Source: Limonium bicolor (taxonomy: Eukaryota > Streptophyta > Magnoliopsida > Caryophyllales > Plumbaginaceae). From it: 64,000 bases of DNA. The position numbers and the translations under genes were made by a program. How positions within the stretch are numbered: the first letter of the stretch is position 1; the number at the start of each line of letters is the position of its first letter. Under the pieces are notes generated by a model. That model saw only the letters and a list, made by a program, of their open reading frames with translations, was not told where the DNA came from and made no database searches. Positions 34,818 to 44,869 of this stretch are shown piece by piece. Where the stretch lies: contig CM041779.1 of NCBI GenBank assembly GCA_023374045.1, positions 145,577,485 to 145,641,484 on the forward strand, read 5' to 3'.

Positions 34818-35508
34818 TTATTAATTTTTTTTAAGAATGAAATTTTTTTAACGAATGATAGCATAAGTGACAACTTTTATGTTATACCATATATAAAGTT
34901 TCATTCAGATGATACATAATACAAGGACAATAGACATAGTCTCACAGGTACTCTCACAAGTACATATACTTTTCTTTCCCCCCTTTGCCATACAGCAAAA
35001 TAGGGAGCAACTACACGACGTAAGATGCTGTAAAGGCCATGACATTCTATAGATTACAAACTATAAAATATGATCAAGATAATCTAGATGGAGTGACGTA
35101 ATTGGGTATCCCATTCATAATCCTCTGAGCAAGTAGGCTCTTCCTCCGAAAAACCGGCTTTGATCCAAGAAGGTTTGGCTTTAGTTGGGGTGATCAAAGG
35201 TGATTCAACTGTGGTAGAAAGGTCAAACACATCAGAATCTATGGAGAACTCCATGAAGTGTGAAGAACATGATTGTGATAGAGTGATACTTGAGGTGATA
35301 AACCAAGCTATAAGGGAGTTGGAGTCTGGTTGAACATAGCTTTGGGCGACGTATTTCTTTGGGTGTTTGGTGGTAATAAACTTACGAATGGTGGAGTGAA
35401 TGGTTTACTCATTCGAGCTGGATGAGCTTTGTGGGTATTGAGCCATTTCATGAGATGAATGTGAGTGGTAAAATGAGTAAGCAAGTTTTATAGACACTTT
35501 GGATATGC
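34818..35508 (-). other. 3' internal region of element J
   Basis: This is the sequence between J's polypurine tracts and the insertion of element C. Apart from the open-frame remnant at 35084-35446 I see no domain. The rest of J is displaced to the right by C and not visible in the window. Confidence 0.5.
35084..35446 (-). pseudogene. Unknown reading-frame remnant in element J
   Basis: The minus strand reads MAQYPQSSSSSNE, one stop codon, then about 106 open codons: TIHSTIRKFITTKHPKKYVAQSYVQPD, SNSLIAWFITSSITLSQSCSS, then an acidic tail KAGFSEEEPTCSEDYEWDTQLRHSI ending in TAG. I do not recognise the family. It lies roughly 360 bp from the LTR, where some SIRE-type elements carry an extra (env-like or unknown) frame. 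The short length, the stop and the lack of a known motif mean it could also be chance. Confidence 0.3.
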
Positions 35509-35513
35509 TCAAC

Positions 35514-38500
35514 TGTAACACCCTAACCGGTAATCACACCAATATCTCCTAACCCGTCCCAATTACCAACCATAATGCAGCAGAATTCAAACTACAACCG
35601 GGGGTGATACAATGCCACTAGTCACCCACGTGACTAGCTAGGCCAAATCCAAACTCAAATACAACAACAATATAATATCGGTCTGATGGGTCTTATACCG
35701 AATACACTATACAAATCATACATCCATTACTTAATCAATTCTCACACTGAACATAACCTTCAAATCCATTATATACAATACAATCAAAAATCCATTCTAT
35801 ACCGAGTATCTACAATTCCCAAGTTTATCAATGACCTTTCGGTCTTACAATTCCATTATACCACAATACAATTATTTAACAATTACCCATACTTAAACAG
35901 AACCCCGTCCTACTCTCGAACGGCGATCGGCTCCATCGTTCCTGTAAAATAAAAACATCACCCCAAGGGGCTCAGCTTACGCTACGTATGACTTCTGCAT
36001 ACCCCGCGTGCTAGCGAGGGTACGCCGACTAATTGTTCGAGAGCATGCAGTTCATTTTAATTCAAACAGCATGCCTACAACATACATTATATATGTACAT
36101 TCACAATCAGGTTCAACATTGAGCACAAACACTAACACACACATCAAGAGGTTAGTTTCGTTTGTTGTATACTTAGGCTTTGAGAGTTATCCTCACTATG
36201 CCTCATTTCATTCTACACTGTCACCCACTCACTCGGGTTACACTTACTCAAATTCTCTTACTCTTAGTCTCAAACTCAATACTCAAATTACAACTCAAGT
36301 CTCAACTCAATACTCAGTACACACATGGTCCATTCACAATACTCAATACTCAAGGTCTCAATCCATACTCAATACACAAAGGCAACTCAATCCAATAAGC
36401 ACAAAGTTCACAATCACCAACCAAGGTTTGACTTCAATCAAACTTCACAATGGGTTAGCCCAATTAGCATCCGGGTTAATCGGATGTCATTATCTCAATA
36501 CTCAAGATCATCAACTCAAACAAGTCCAAGTCATTCTCAGCCAATTTTCCTTCTCTTGCCAATACTTAATGTTAAGTCGGTATGACCTCCGGGCAGGGAT
36601 AAGGCTATCCCACCACCGGGCTCAAAGTTGGCTCACTTAACCAGGTTGCTACCCATTTAAGGGGTTTGGACCACGGAAAAGATTATAGCCACGAATCGGT
36701 TAACAATCTCTCTTGCAACCTCATCCTCACGCATGGCCGAAACTATATCGGGCTTCTCAAATACTCCAAATTACTCAATTCCCAATTCTCAATGTTAGAG
36801 GATTAGATGGTTAGGAGTTAGTGAGAAGCCATCAACAATATTCACACTTCCACAATCAAACAACAATACAATCAAGGTTACCATAAGCAATCCAACAACA
36901 TTTCACTTACAATCACAACCTTCCAATTCATCCACAACTCAACCAAGGCGTCACACTCTAGACTAGTGAGAAGTGCACATTCATGTCCAAGACTACATCC
37001 ACAATCAAGGAATAATAATACCTTACATAAATACGCAACAAGGTATGCATACACCTCTTCTTCAACCATTCATTTCATGAATTATACAAACTAAATGTTC
37101 AAGGCAGTATAGCAAGAACAAAATAAAACAAGCACAAGTTGGTGCATTGAAATCCGATTCATGCATTTATCTTCTTCAGGTGATCAAATAAGCACACAAA
37201 TCAGGGTAACCAGGTTAGGATACAGGGCATGAGGAAATCATACCTTTCACCGAGGTTAACTTTACTGGGTGTCCTCATGTTCCTCGGTTCACACTCGTTC
37301 CTCGGGTCTTACTCTTGATTCACTGATAATATTTCAAACATCTCCATCAATTTAAAATACTACGGTATGTAGACTAGTACTCTCGTAATTAACCCCATTA
37401 ACCCATTATTCTTTGGTTTAGTTTATGTGCTCTTAAACTCACAACTATCTCAATCACTCCTCATACTTGTTTACAGTTATTAGGACCTTTAAAGGTCACC
37501 AAACAACTCCTAAACATCACCTAAAACCAACACCATTAAATCCCCCATGCTTAGAACCCTTAAATGCACTTTCTGGGCATTTTTAGGGGTGGTCCGGGAC
37601 CTGGTCCGGACCCTAGGTCCCGGACCAATGTAGAAATCAACTTTCGGCCATAAATTCACTAGTGGTCCGGGACTTGGTCCTGGACTGAAGTCCCGGACCA
37701 ATTCCTGCACTTGCTCTCGGCTTGTTTTTTTATGCGTTCCGGGACTTGGTACATATCCTAAGTCCCGGACCCTGCTAAAAACTCCTATTAAGGTGATTTT
37801 TCACCCCCTAATCAACCCTTAAACCACCCTTAAACTTTCCTTAATCTTTCCACAAGTTTTATACATAATTAAAAACCTCAAAACACTCCTTAAACCACTC
37901 AAAATCATTGGTTAAATCCACTACCCATTTCTTGCTCAAATTCCACAAATTCAAATTCTCACATTTTGCATGTGCACTCTTTTGCAATTCTAACTTCTTC
38001 TTGCTAGTTTTTACATCCTACCAACCTAACCAAATGCATCAATGACCATTAAAATTCATTCCTAAACAATTGCATTAACTAAACCCAAGTACAACCTTTG
38101 TTTCCAAAGTCTTGCACACTAACTCATTCCTAGCATTTCTAAAGCGTTTCTTTACCCCTTTGCTACAGATTTTTGCACTCCTCCCCCTAGTCCTCTAAAT
38201 ACCATTTCAAGGCTATCAATCCACTCTACTCAACACTAAAAACACCTAGGTTCTCCCATCTCATTAAACTACCTTAAAACACTTATTTTTCTAATAAAAT
38301 TTTGCCATAACCTCCCCATAAACCTAACATATCCCAAATCACCTACTTTCACCAATTTCATTCCTAATCTAACCGCACCCTTACAAGGGTCCTACCAGCA
38401 CACAATGAATCCATCAACCTCATTCAAATTCCATTAAACATAATATTCCACAATAGCTCAAAAACGTAGCACTTAAGCCCTTAATTCAAACAACCATCCA

Positions 38501-39942
38501 CAATTTCCCTCAACTTCAACCAACTACTTTGTTTCACATAATTTGGGTTCATCATCTAATTTAACCCATCCCAATTTCCAAAGCAATTAAAACAAGGTTT
38601 AAGGTAGATTTCTTACCTTAAGCTCACTATTCCTTCTTTTCTTTTCCAACCTTCTCCTTCTCTCTCTCTTGCCTAAATCGGCCAAATGGGGGATGGAGTT
38701 GTCAAACTCCATCCGAACACCCAAATTACACCAAAAGGATATAATTACACTTCTAATCCTTTGGGATACATTAATTCAATGAAAGACTTAAATTGTCATA
38801 AGTTTGGGTTTACCTTTAGAGCTTTTTAAGAGGGGCCTTCACCCATGAATCAAAGGGGAAACTCCCCCACCATTGGAGAGTTGAATTGAAGCTCAAAATC
38901 AGGAAGACAACAAGGTGTGAGAGTGGGCAAAATTGGCCAGCTCTACAAAATGGAGAAAAATGAGGTTTTTCATGGAGATTTTTACCTTGTTTGAAAGAGG
39001 AGACTCCAACCTTCCTTTTGATGTCATTTTCTCTTCAAATGGGGAAAACCCATGGAGATGAAACTCATCTTTTAAAATTCTGAAAAGAGAGAAAGGTAGA
39101 GGAGGATGAGGAGAGTTCAAATGTGTAATTTGTTTTGCATTGGGAGCTTGGAGTTGGCTAGCATGAGGTAGAAGAGAGGAAGCCATTAGAGCTTGGTTGA
39201 GAGCTCAAAATCGGCATCATGGGTGAAGGGAGGAGGATGAGTACGGTGGAAGAGAAGAGGGAAGGAGAGAGAATAGAGAAATAAGGGTGAGAGAGGTTTT
39301 ATTTACTTTTTGCTTTTTACTTTATGCTTTTACTTTTCTTTTTTCTTTTCTTTTCTTAACTAGCTAGGTTAGTATATGTGTGTGAGAGGCTCAATTCAGT
39401 CATTAAAACCGGCCCCCACACTTACATATGCTGGAGCGTTTTTTTGTCTTTTACAGAAAACGCCCGTTAATTTACCCGGTTTTAGCACTATTCACTAACC
39501 GGGCCCATTTTCCGGAATTTTCTCATTTCTTTAATTTTAGTGGTTATTAAGCTCCCATTACGGTTTATTTATAGTTACTTAATGAACTATAATTTTTACG
39601 GGTTCGTTTGACCACTTAAAGTCACGTTTTCGGTTTTCCTCGAAAAACGTGCAGTAAAGCTTTATTAGTGTTTTTAATTCGTTTTATGGATCCGTTTTCT
39701 TCGGAAGTTGTTCCCATATATTATTTAGGCCTTATTAAGACTTAAGAATCCATATTACACTCAAACCTAATTCTCATACCTCCTATGGTTATTTAACGCT
39801 TATTTAGCGTTTTTCGCTTTTTAAGCGTTCCTTCATTACTTTTGGGTTTATTTTTCCTCATCGATATTACCTAAGCATTATTAGGCTCTTAAATACGGAT
39901 TAGAATAATCTTAATCACTATGTTTAAGTTTGGGGCATTTCA
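35514..39942 (-). repeat. Element C 3' LTR (4,429 bp), reverse orientation
   Basis: It begins TGTAACACCC and ends GGGGCATTTCA next to a reverse polypurine tract. It shares ordered blocks with A, B and S: a CAGCAGAA block, CCACGTGACTAGCTAGGCC, GGTCTGATGG, ACTCTCGAACGGCGA, CACCCCAAGGGGCTCAGC, the central hairpin array, TTAAAACCGGCCCCCA, and ACGTTTTCGG. The backbone is clearly diverged from A. A possible target-duplication copy is TCAAC at 35509-35513. The open frame at 36008-36640 is antisense, low-complexity (S/T/H rich) and not a credible gene. Confidence 0.88.
37591..37771 (-). repeat. GC-rich inverted-repeat array in element C LTR
   Basis: There are three units. At 37591-37626 the outer arms are GGTCCGGGACCT/AGGTCCCGGACC with a second left arm GGTCCGGACCCT between them. 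At 37664-37699 the arms are GGTCCGGGACTT/AAGTCCCGGACC. At 37736-37771 the arms are GTTCCGGGACTT/AAGTCCCGGACC. Units 1 and 2 differ by a compensated base pair (CG to TA). Confidence 0.9.
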
Positions 39943-40862
39943 ATCTACCCCCCTTAAGAAGTTTGTCCTCAAATTTGCTCAAGGTTATAGGATTACTATA
40001 CTTGCTCATTCATATATGTCTAATACCAAAAGTCATACATCCTTCCTCCTTACAAATCCCCAAATCCATTACTCAAAGTCTATACACACCATTCCATGCC
40101 AATGTACCATAATCACTCTAATCCGCATTACATCCAACAATCTGGTACCACATTACAAAATTTATACATACACAGAGCGCAAAGCTATCCCCAAAGCAAT
40201 GCAATACACATTACAATCCCGCAGGCACTCTGGTCATATAGACACAGGACTCCTCTATGTCCTGCTGCCCTTGGAATAATACAATATGATACACTACCAC
40301 CGTTCTCCGGCATAAACTTCCAACAAGTTCTCAATCCCCAGTCTAAGGGCAATTCCTTCACAACTACTAATTAGAAATCTTTCTAAAACACACAACTCCG
40401 AATTCCAATTTGTATTCCTTACTTCTATCCTATGTGTGATTCTTGTGACAACTTGAGGGGAGCTTCAAGAATCATTCGACCCTGATGTGATCAACATCAG
40501 TGTTGAACTATCTTTCCACCCCAATTGTGTTCGGTTTCCCTTGATCTGATCAGGATCAAGTTCGACTTCCCACATCAGTTTCAAACAATCCAAATCATTG
40601 CTTATGTCCATTTTCCATCTTCTTAATCTTTCTAGTCATAACCGCACAATCATACATTTACCAATTTCTAGAATCCATTTACTCATTTACTACTCATCTC
40701 ATCAATTGTTACTCATTCCTCTTCAACTACTATACCCAAGAATTCAAAAGTTAGTTTTCATATACCCAAATTGTTCGCAAATAAAATCAATTTCTATCCT
40801 CAATCATTTACAAAAACCATCAAATCAACTCAAGTCACCTAGGGGACTCAATTCCCACTAGG
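39943..40862 (-). other. Element C internal region, 3' part
   Basis: Reverse-oriented non-coding sequence matching the 3' internal part of A and B. An example is the AACATCAGTGTTGAACTATC block, also present at 60864 in B and reversed near 11760 in A. It is interrupted at 40863-40867 (CTCAA) by element E and resumes at 51576. Confidence 0.8.
39944..39976 (-). other. Terminal polypurine tract and hairpin, element C
   Basis: The minus strand reads AAATTTG-AGGA-CAAACTT, then CTTAAGGGGGGTAGA, then the LTR. The stem bases differ from those in A (CTTCG/CGAAG) but mostly still pair, with one mismatch, and the AGGA loop is kept. Confidence 0.8.
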
Positions 40863-41857
40863 CTCAATGTTATGCCCCAATTTTTTTTATTTCCTTTCTG
40901 ATTCGCAAAGGGAGTTTGTGCTATTTTGCAATCTTATATTAGATTGTCTATGACATTCTTCTAATGTTAATATGTTAGCTTGAGGAAGGAGGGTTACAAT
41001 TGTCTTCTTCCTTGTTGTTTTTTATTAATTCCATAAGAGAGATTTATTAAACTATTTTATTCCCTCTCTCTCTTATTCTAATTCACGTTCAATTATTCCC
41101 CTTCCTTCATCTCTCTCATTGACGGTTCTCTCGACGTTCTCTACGCGTTCAAGTTCTCCCTCCCTTGGCTCTCTTCTCTTTGATTTACTCTCAATTATTA
41201 ATCGCTAGAGATCCGCTAGAGGAATTCTGTTCGTATGTCAATCGTCTGTCAGGTTTGGTTTGTAAGTTTCGGTTCAATTCTCCATTAAATTTTCCCCTCT
41301 TTCTCTTCTGATTTTAACTCTAGAATTCTGGACTTGTTCGGTCTGAGGGTTCGTTGTTGCAAGTGGAGATTCGAGGAGGGCGTTTCGTAGAGTCCGCAGA
41401 GATAGCATTGCTACGGATGTGAGGTAGGTGGTAGATGGATTCGGTTGTGTGCGTTCATCCACGGGGGTTTTGGTTCCGTTGTTTTCCGTATATGTTTGTA
41501 TGGTTTCTGATTTGGGTAACTTGTGTGTGTTCCGGATTTGCGTTTTGATGCGTTACAACCCCGTGGGAATCGTTTGTGTTTTGCGTATTTTGTTATGTAT
41601 GTATACTTTGAAAATGGTGAATCTACCTCTATGGTTCCCTTCTGTTTTGTGAACTCTGTGTGCTTCTGATTTGAGAGTTCGGATTATTTAATTGCCCTAT
41701 GTTTGGTGATCGATCTCTGTCTGATTTGTCTTGGTTTTGACCTTTTAAAACGGCCATGGATATGGTTTAAAGGCTTTGGTTTCATACTGCATTTTGACAT
41801 TGTTTTGAGGACTCTGTTCGCATCTGATTTCGTTCTGGAAATTGAACTTTTCGGCGC

Positions 41858-42167
41858 GTCCGAACTTCCGTCCGAACTTGGAAGTTCGGACATGCTCTGT
41901 TGCATCTGGATTTTTCTGAGAGTTTCACTGTGTCCGAACTTCCGTCCGAACTTGGAAGTTTGGACACACCCCGTTTTGCGCCCTCTGATTTTCTCTTCGA
42001 CATGTGTCCGAACTTTGAAGCTCGGACACATGTTCGGTTCCCACGAGTTTTTTTCCCGAGGGCGTCCGAACATCCGTCCGAACTTGGATGTTCGGACACC
42101 TTGAAATTTTCTGCGGATTTGAGTTCGACTTGCGTCCGAACTTCGACGTCCGGACACAAGTTCGGAC
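41858..42167 (+). repeat. GC-rich inverted-repeat array, E LTR 1
   Basis: There are five units based on GTCCGAACTT/AAGTTCGGAC. The first (41858-41891) has outer arms GTCCGAACTTCC/GGAAGTTCGGAC enclosing a second left arm. The fourth has outer arms GTCCGAACATCC/GGATGTTCGGAC, a compensated base pair relative to the first. Confidence 0.92.
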
Positions 42168-42613
42168 AGCCCTCTGATTTGACCATAACTTGTTCGTTTG
42201 AGCTCCGTTTTGAGTGCCATTTGCGGCGTTGGTTTCCTCCTTCTGAGTACTATCTGTTCTCATGTGTTTTAGCATGTGTTTAAGTGTTTTCTGATTTGGA
42301 GGTCTCCGTTAATCTTTTGAACTCTGTTTTGCTCTGAAAATGTGATTCAACCTCTGACTTCAGTTTGCTTTCGTATTTACTAGTCGGGTTACGACTTCTG
42401 TCTTGCTAAGGCTTTTCCGTTGGTAAGCTTCTGCCCTGATTTCGTTAAGCTTCTACTTTCTGTTATGATCTGACAGACTTCTGTCCTGTTCTGTATAAAG
42501 CTTTGGTCTATTCTGAAAGCTTCTGTTTTGGGACCTAGTCTTCTCTGTGTCTGAACCTTTGGATGGCTGGTCTCGCTGTCTCGTAGCGCACTATGTAGGA
42601 TGTCCTTCTGCTT

Positions 42614-42710
42614 CACGGGTGATGTTCCCCGTTCTGTTCACAGGTGTTCCACCTGTTCTGTTTATGAGTGAGGTTTCCTCGTTCTGTTCACGGTTGTTTA
42701 CCCGTTCTGT
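42614..42710 (+). repeat. Tandem covarying hairpins with GTTCTGTT spacers, E LTR 1
   Basis: There are four consecutive units: a stem, a short GTTC/GTTT-like loop, the stem complement, then GTTCTGT(T). Stems include CGGGT..CCCG, ACAGGTG/CACCTGT, GAGG/CCTC and ACGG../CCGT. Loop and spacer stay alike while the stem letters change together. Copies are at about 46612-46708 and 50614-50710. Confidence 0.75.
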
Positions 42711-43585
42711 CAGTATGCTTTGAATGCTAGTGTCCCACTTCTGTTTGGATTCCGTTCTGCTGTTTTGACAGACTGTTGTGTGCTTTCTGTCCTTTGGATA
42801 CCTCTGTTTGTTTGTACTGCTCTGCCGCCTGCTCTCTGTCTGATTGCAAACTCAGATAGGCTGTTGTGCTTCCTGTCTGTTGAGGAGTTCTGATTTTGTA
42901 AGTGCTCTACTTCGTCTGCTCTATCTGTATTTGATTTGAGACGGTCTGCTGTGTGCTTACTGTCTTCTGCTAAGTTCTGGATTTTGCTACGCTTCTGATT
43001 TTGCTAAGCTTCTGATTGTGTTTAAGCTTTTTGAGTTTGTTAAGCTTCTGATTTCGTCAAGCTTTCAGCTTCAGTTTACCTTATGCTATTAAGTGTATGT
43101 TTTGACCACCGCTTAGCTCCTTGTGTTTTAGACTTCTGTCTATTTGAAAGACTTCCGCTTTACCTCTGATTTTGCTATGGCTAAGCGCTTTCATATATAT
43201 ATATATGTATGTTTAGTATTTGTTTTGAGCATGCTCAGCTGATGAAGTTTATCACCTGCTGAGCAATAGTTTTGCTCACCCCTATCTCCGTCTGATTTGC
43301 AGGTTTTAGTTCACGCTTGGAGATTCAGTTTCTACTTTTGTCTTGGCTTTTGAGCTTTGTATTTCAGTTTGTTTGGCCATGGTGCCCAGTTGTAATTAGA
43401 TTGTACATTGTATTTCAGTTGGCTTCCGTCTGTCTATTGTAAAGATGTGTTGTAATTGTTTATTTGATCAATATATGAGTTTCAGTTCAGTTTTGGGGTT
43501 TCGATAGTGTAGCCTTGCGTGTCTTAGGTAATAAGTGTGCGGTGTGTAACGGTCTCTCAACCAGGGTGGTTTTGGGGTCGTTACA

Positions 43586-44869
43586 TTTAGTGGTATCAGA
43601 GCTCGGTTTAGCTTTCGTTGGGATTTGTTGGGTGTCTGCATGTCTATGCTTCCGTGTCATTGCTTGTGATGTGCTATGTGTTTTCTGCTGCGTGAATTGT
43701 CTGCTGTCTACTACTTGATTTGATTGATGCCTGGAGTCTATGTGTGTCTGCTCTGTGGTTGTCCACTATCAGAGTAGCGCAACGGAAGCGTATTGTCTGT
43801 CTGTGTGTTTGCTGTGTTCGGGTCTGAGTCTGGATCTAGGGAGTCGGGTCCTTTGGGAAAGGATGACCGAATGTGAGTTCTGGTTTGCCAGTGGTGTGTG
43901 CTTCAGTTGTGGGCTTGGTTATGTGCTTGGATTGTATGTTCTGTGTTGTGTTCTGGTGGGAGTTCATGAGTATGTTGGTCCTTTAGGTAAGGACACCTCT
44001 GGAGTTCTTGTGCCTTTTGGCTGAGTGTTAGTAATCTTCTGTTTCACCTCTTTAATCAGCGAGTCATCTAACAAGTTCTGAGTGTTAACTCTTGAGGTGT
44101 GGACTTCTGAGATGTGTAAGCATTTCCTTCTGTGCTTTTAGGCCGAATCCCCAAAAATATTCTACTATGTGCTAGATTTGTGAGGTGCAAGCTTATAAGA
44201 TATGTGAGTGTTGTTCCTATTCCTTCAAGCTTAGCGTTTGTAATATTTTGCTTTGCTCATTACTTTAGTGAATCAGCTATTGAGGTTCGTGTGTTAGCTC
44301 GTATAGTAGAGCTTCTGAGATATGTTAGTGTTCTTTATATGTCTTTGTGCTAAGCCTTTAGTGATCATCTGTTGTATCTTTCTGTCAGCGCGTCAGTCAG
44401 TGTATTCACGTGTGAGCTTGTGAGTGTGCTTGGTCCTTAAGTTAGGACGACTTCTGAGAGTTCCTGTGCCTTTGGGATGAGAGTTACTGATCTTCTGTTT
44501 CACCTCCTCTGTCAGGAAGTCAACCAGTAAACTTGAGTGTTAGCTCTTCGAGGTTAGAGCTTCTGAAATGAGTGAGTGTTCTTTCTGTGCCTTTGTGATG
44601 AGCCTACAGTGATCATCTGCTTTGTTCCCTCTGTCAACGAATAAGCCAGTGTATTCTAAGTGTTAGCTTTGTGAGTGTTCCCTTCTGTGCCTTAGAGCTA
44701 TATGTTAGTAATTTTCTGTTCATGCTTCTGTCAATCAATCAAACAGTGGGTTCTGTTCTGAGTGTTAGTTCCCTGTGAGTTTTGGAGTATTCTGGCACTG
44801 GAAGTGCATTTATTCACATTCTGGGTTCGTCGAATTTTGAGGACGAAATTCTTTTTAAGGGGGGTATAT
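43586..44869 (+). other. Element E internal region 1 (non-coding)
   Basis: It has the primer site TGGTATCAGAGC at 43591-43602 and the tract CTTTTTAAGGGGGGTATA before 44870, preceded by a GAATTTTG/CGAAATTC stem with an AGGA loop. It contains repeated GGTCCTT...AAGGAC-type short hairpins near 43850, 43979 and 44428, and a recurring phrase (GAGTGTTAG...TTCTGTGCCTTT) several times. No protein motif was found. Confidence 0.85.
43591..43602 (+). other. Primer-binding site (tRNA-iMet type), E copy 1
   Basis: TGGTATCAGAGC five bases after the LTR end; the same site is at 47588-47599 in the second internal region. Confidence 0.9.

Larger units (their letters stand above)
40868..43585 (+). repeat. Element E LTR 1 (2,718 bp)
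   Basis: It starts TGTTATGCCCC and ends GGGTCGTTACA. It carries the inverted-repeat array (41858-42167), a hairpin series with GTTCTGTT spacers (42614-42710), an AAGCTTCTGATT-type tandem stretch (about 42960-43070), a TA microsatellite near 43193-43205 and a GATTTGCAG acceptor-like site near 43303. Confidence 0.93.

Noticed and set aside
36008..36640. 210-codon open frame in the element C LTR
   Set aside because: It is antisense to the LTR, rich in S, T, H and Q from CTCAATACTCAA-type simple sequence, and has no motif.
41684..42283. Long overlapping open frames on both strands (127-178 codons), with parallels at 45390-46272 and 49681-50276
   Set aside because: They repeat SELPSSD/VRTSKFGR-like peptides because they run through the inverted-repeat arrays. 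They are open in up to four frames at once, lie inside LTRs, and differ in length between the three LTR copies.
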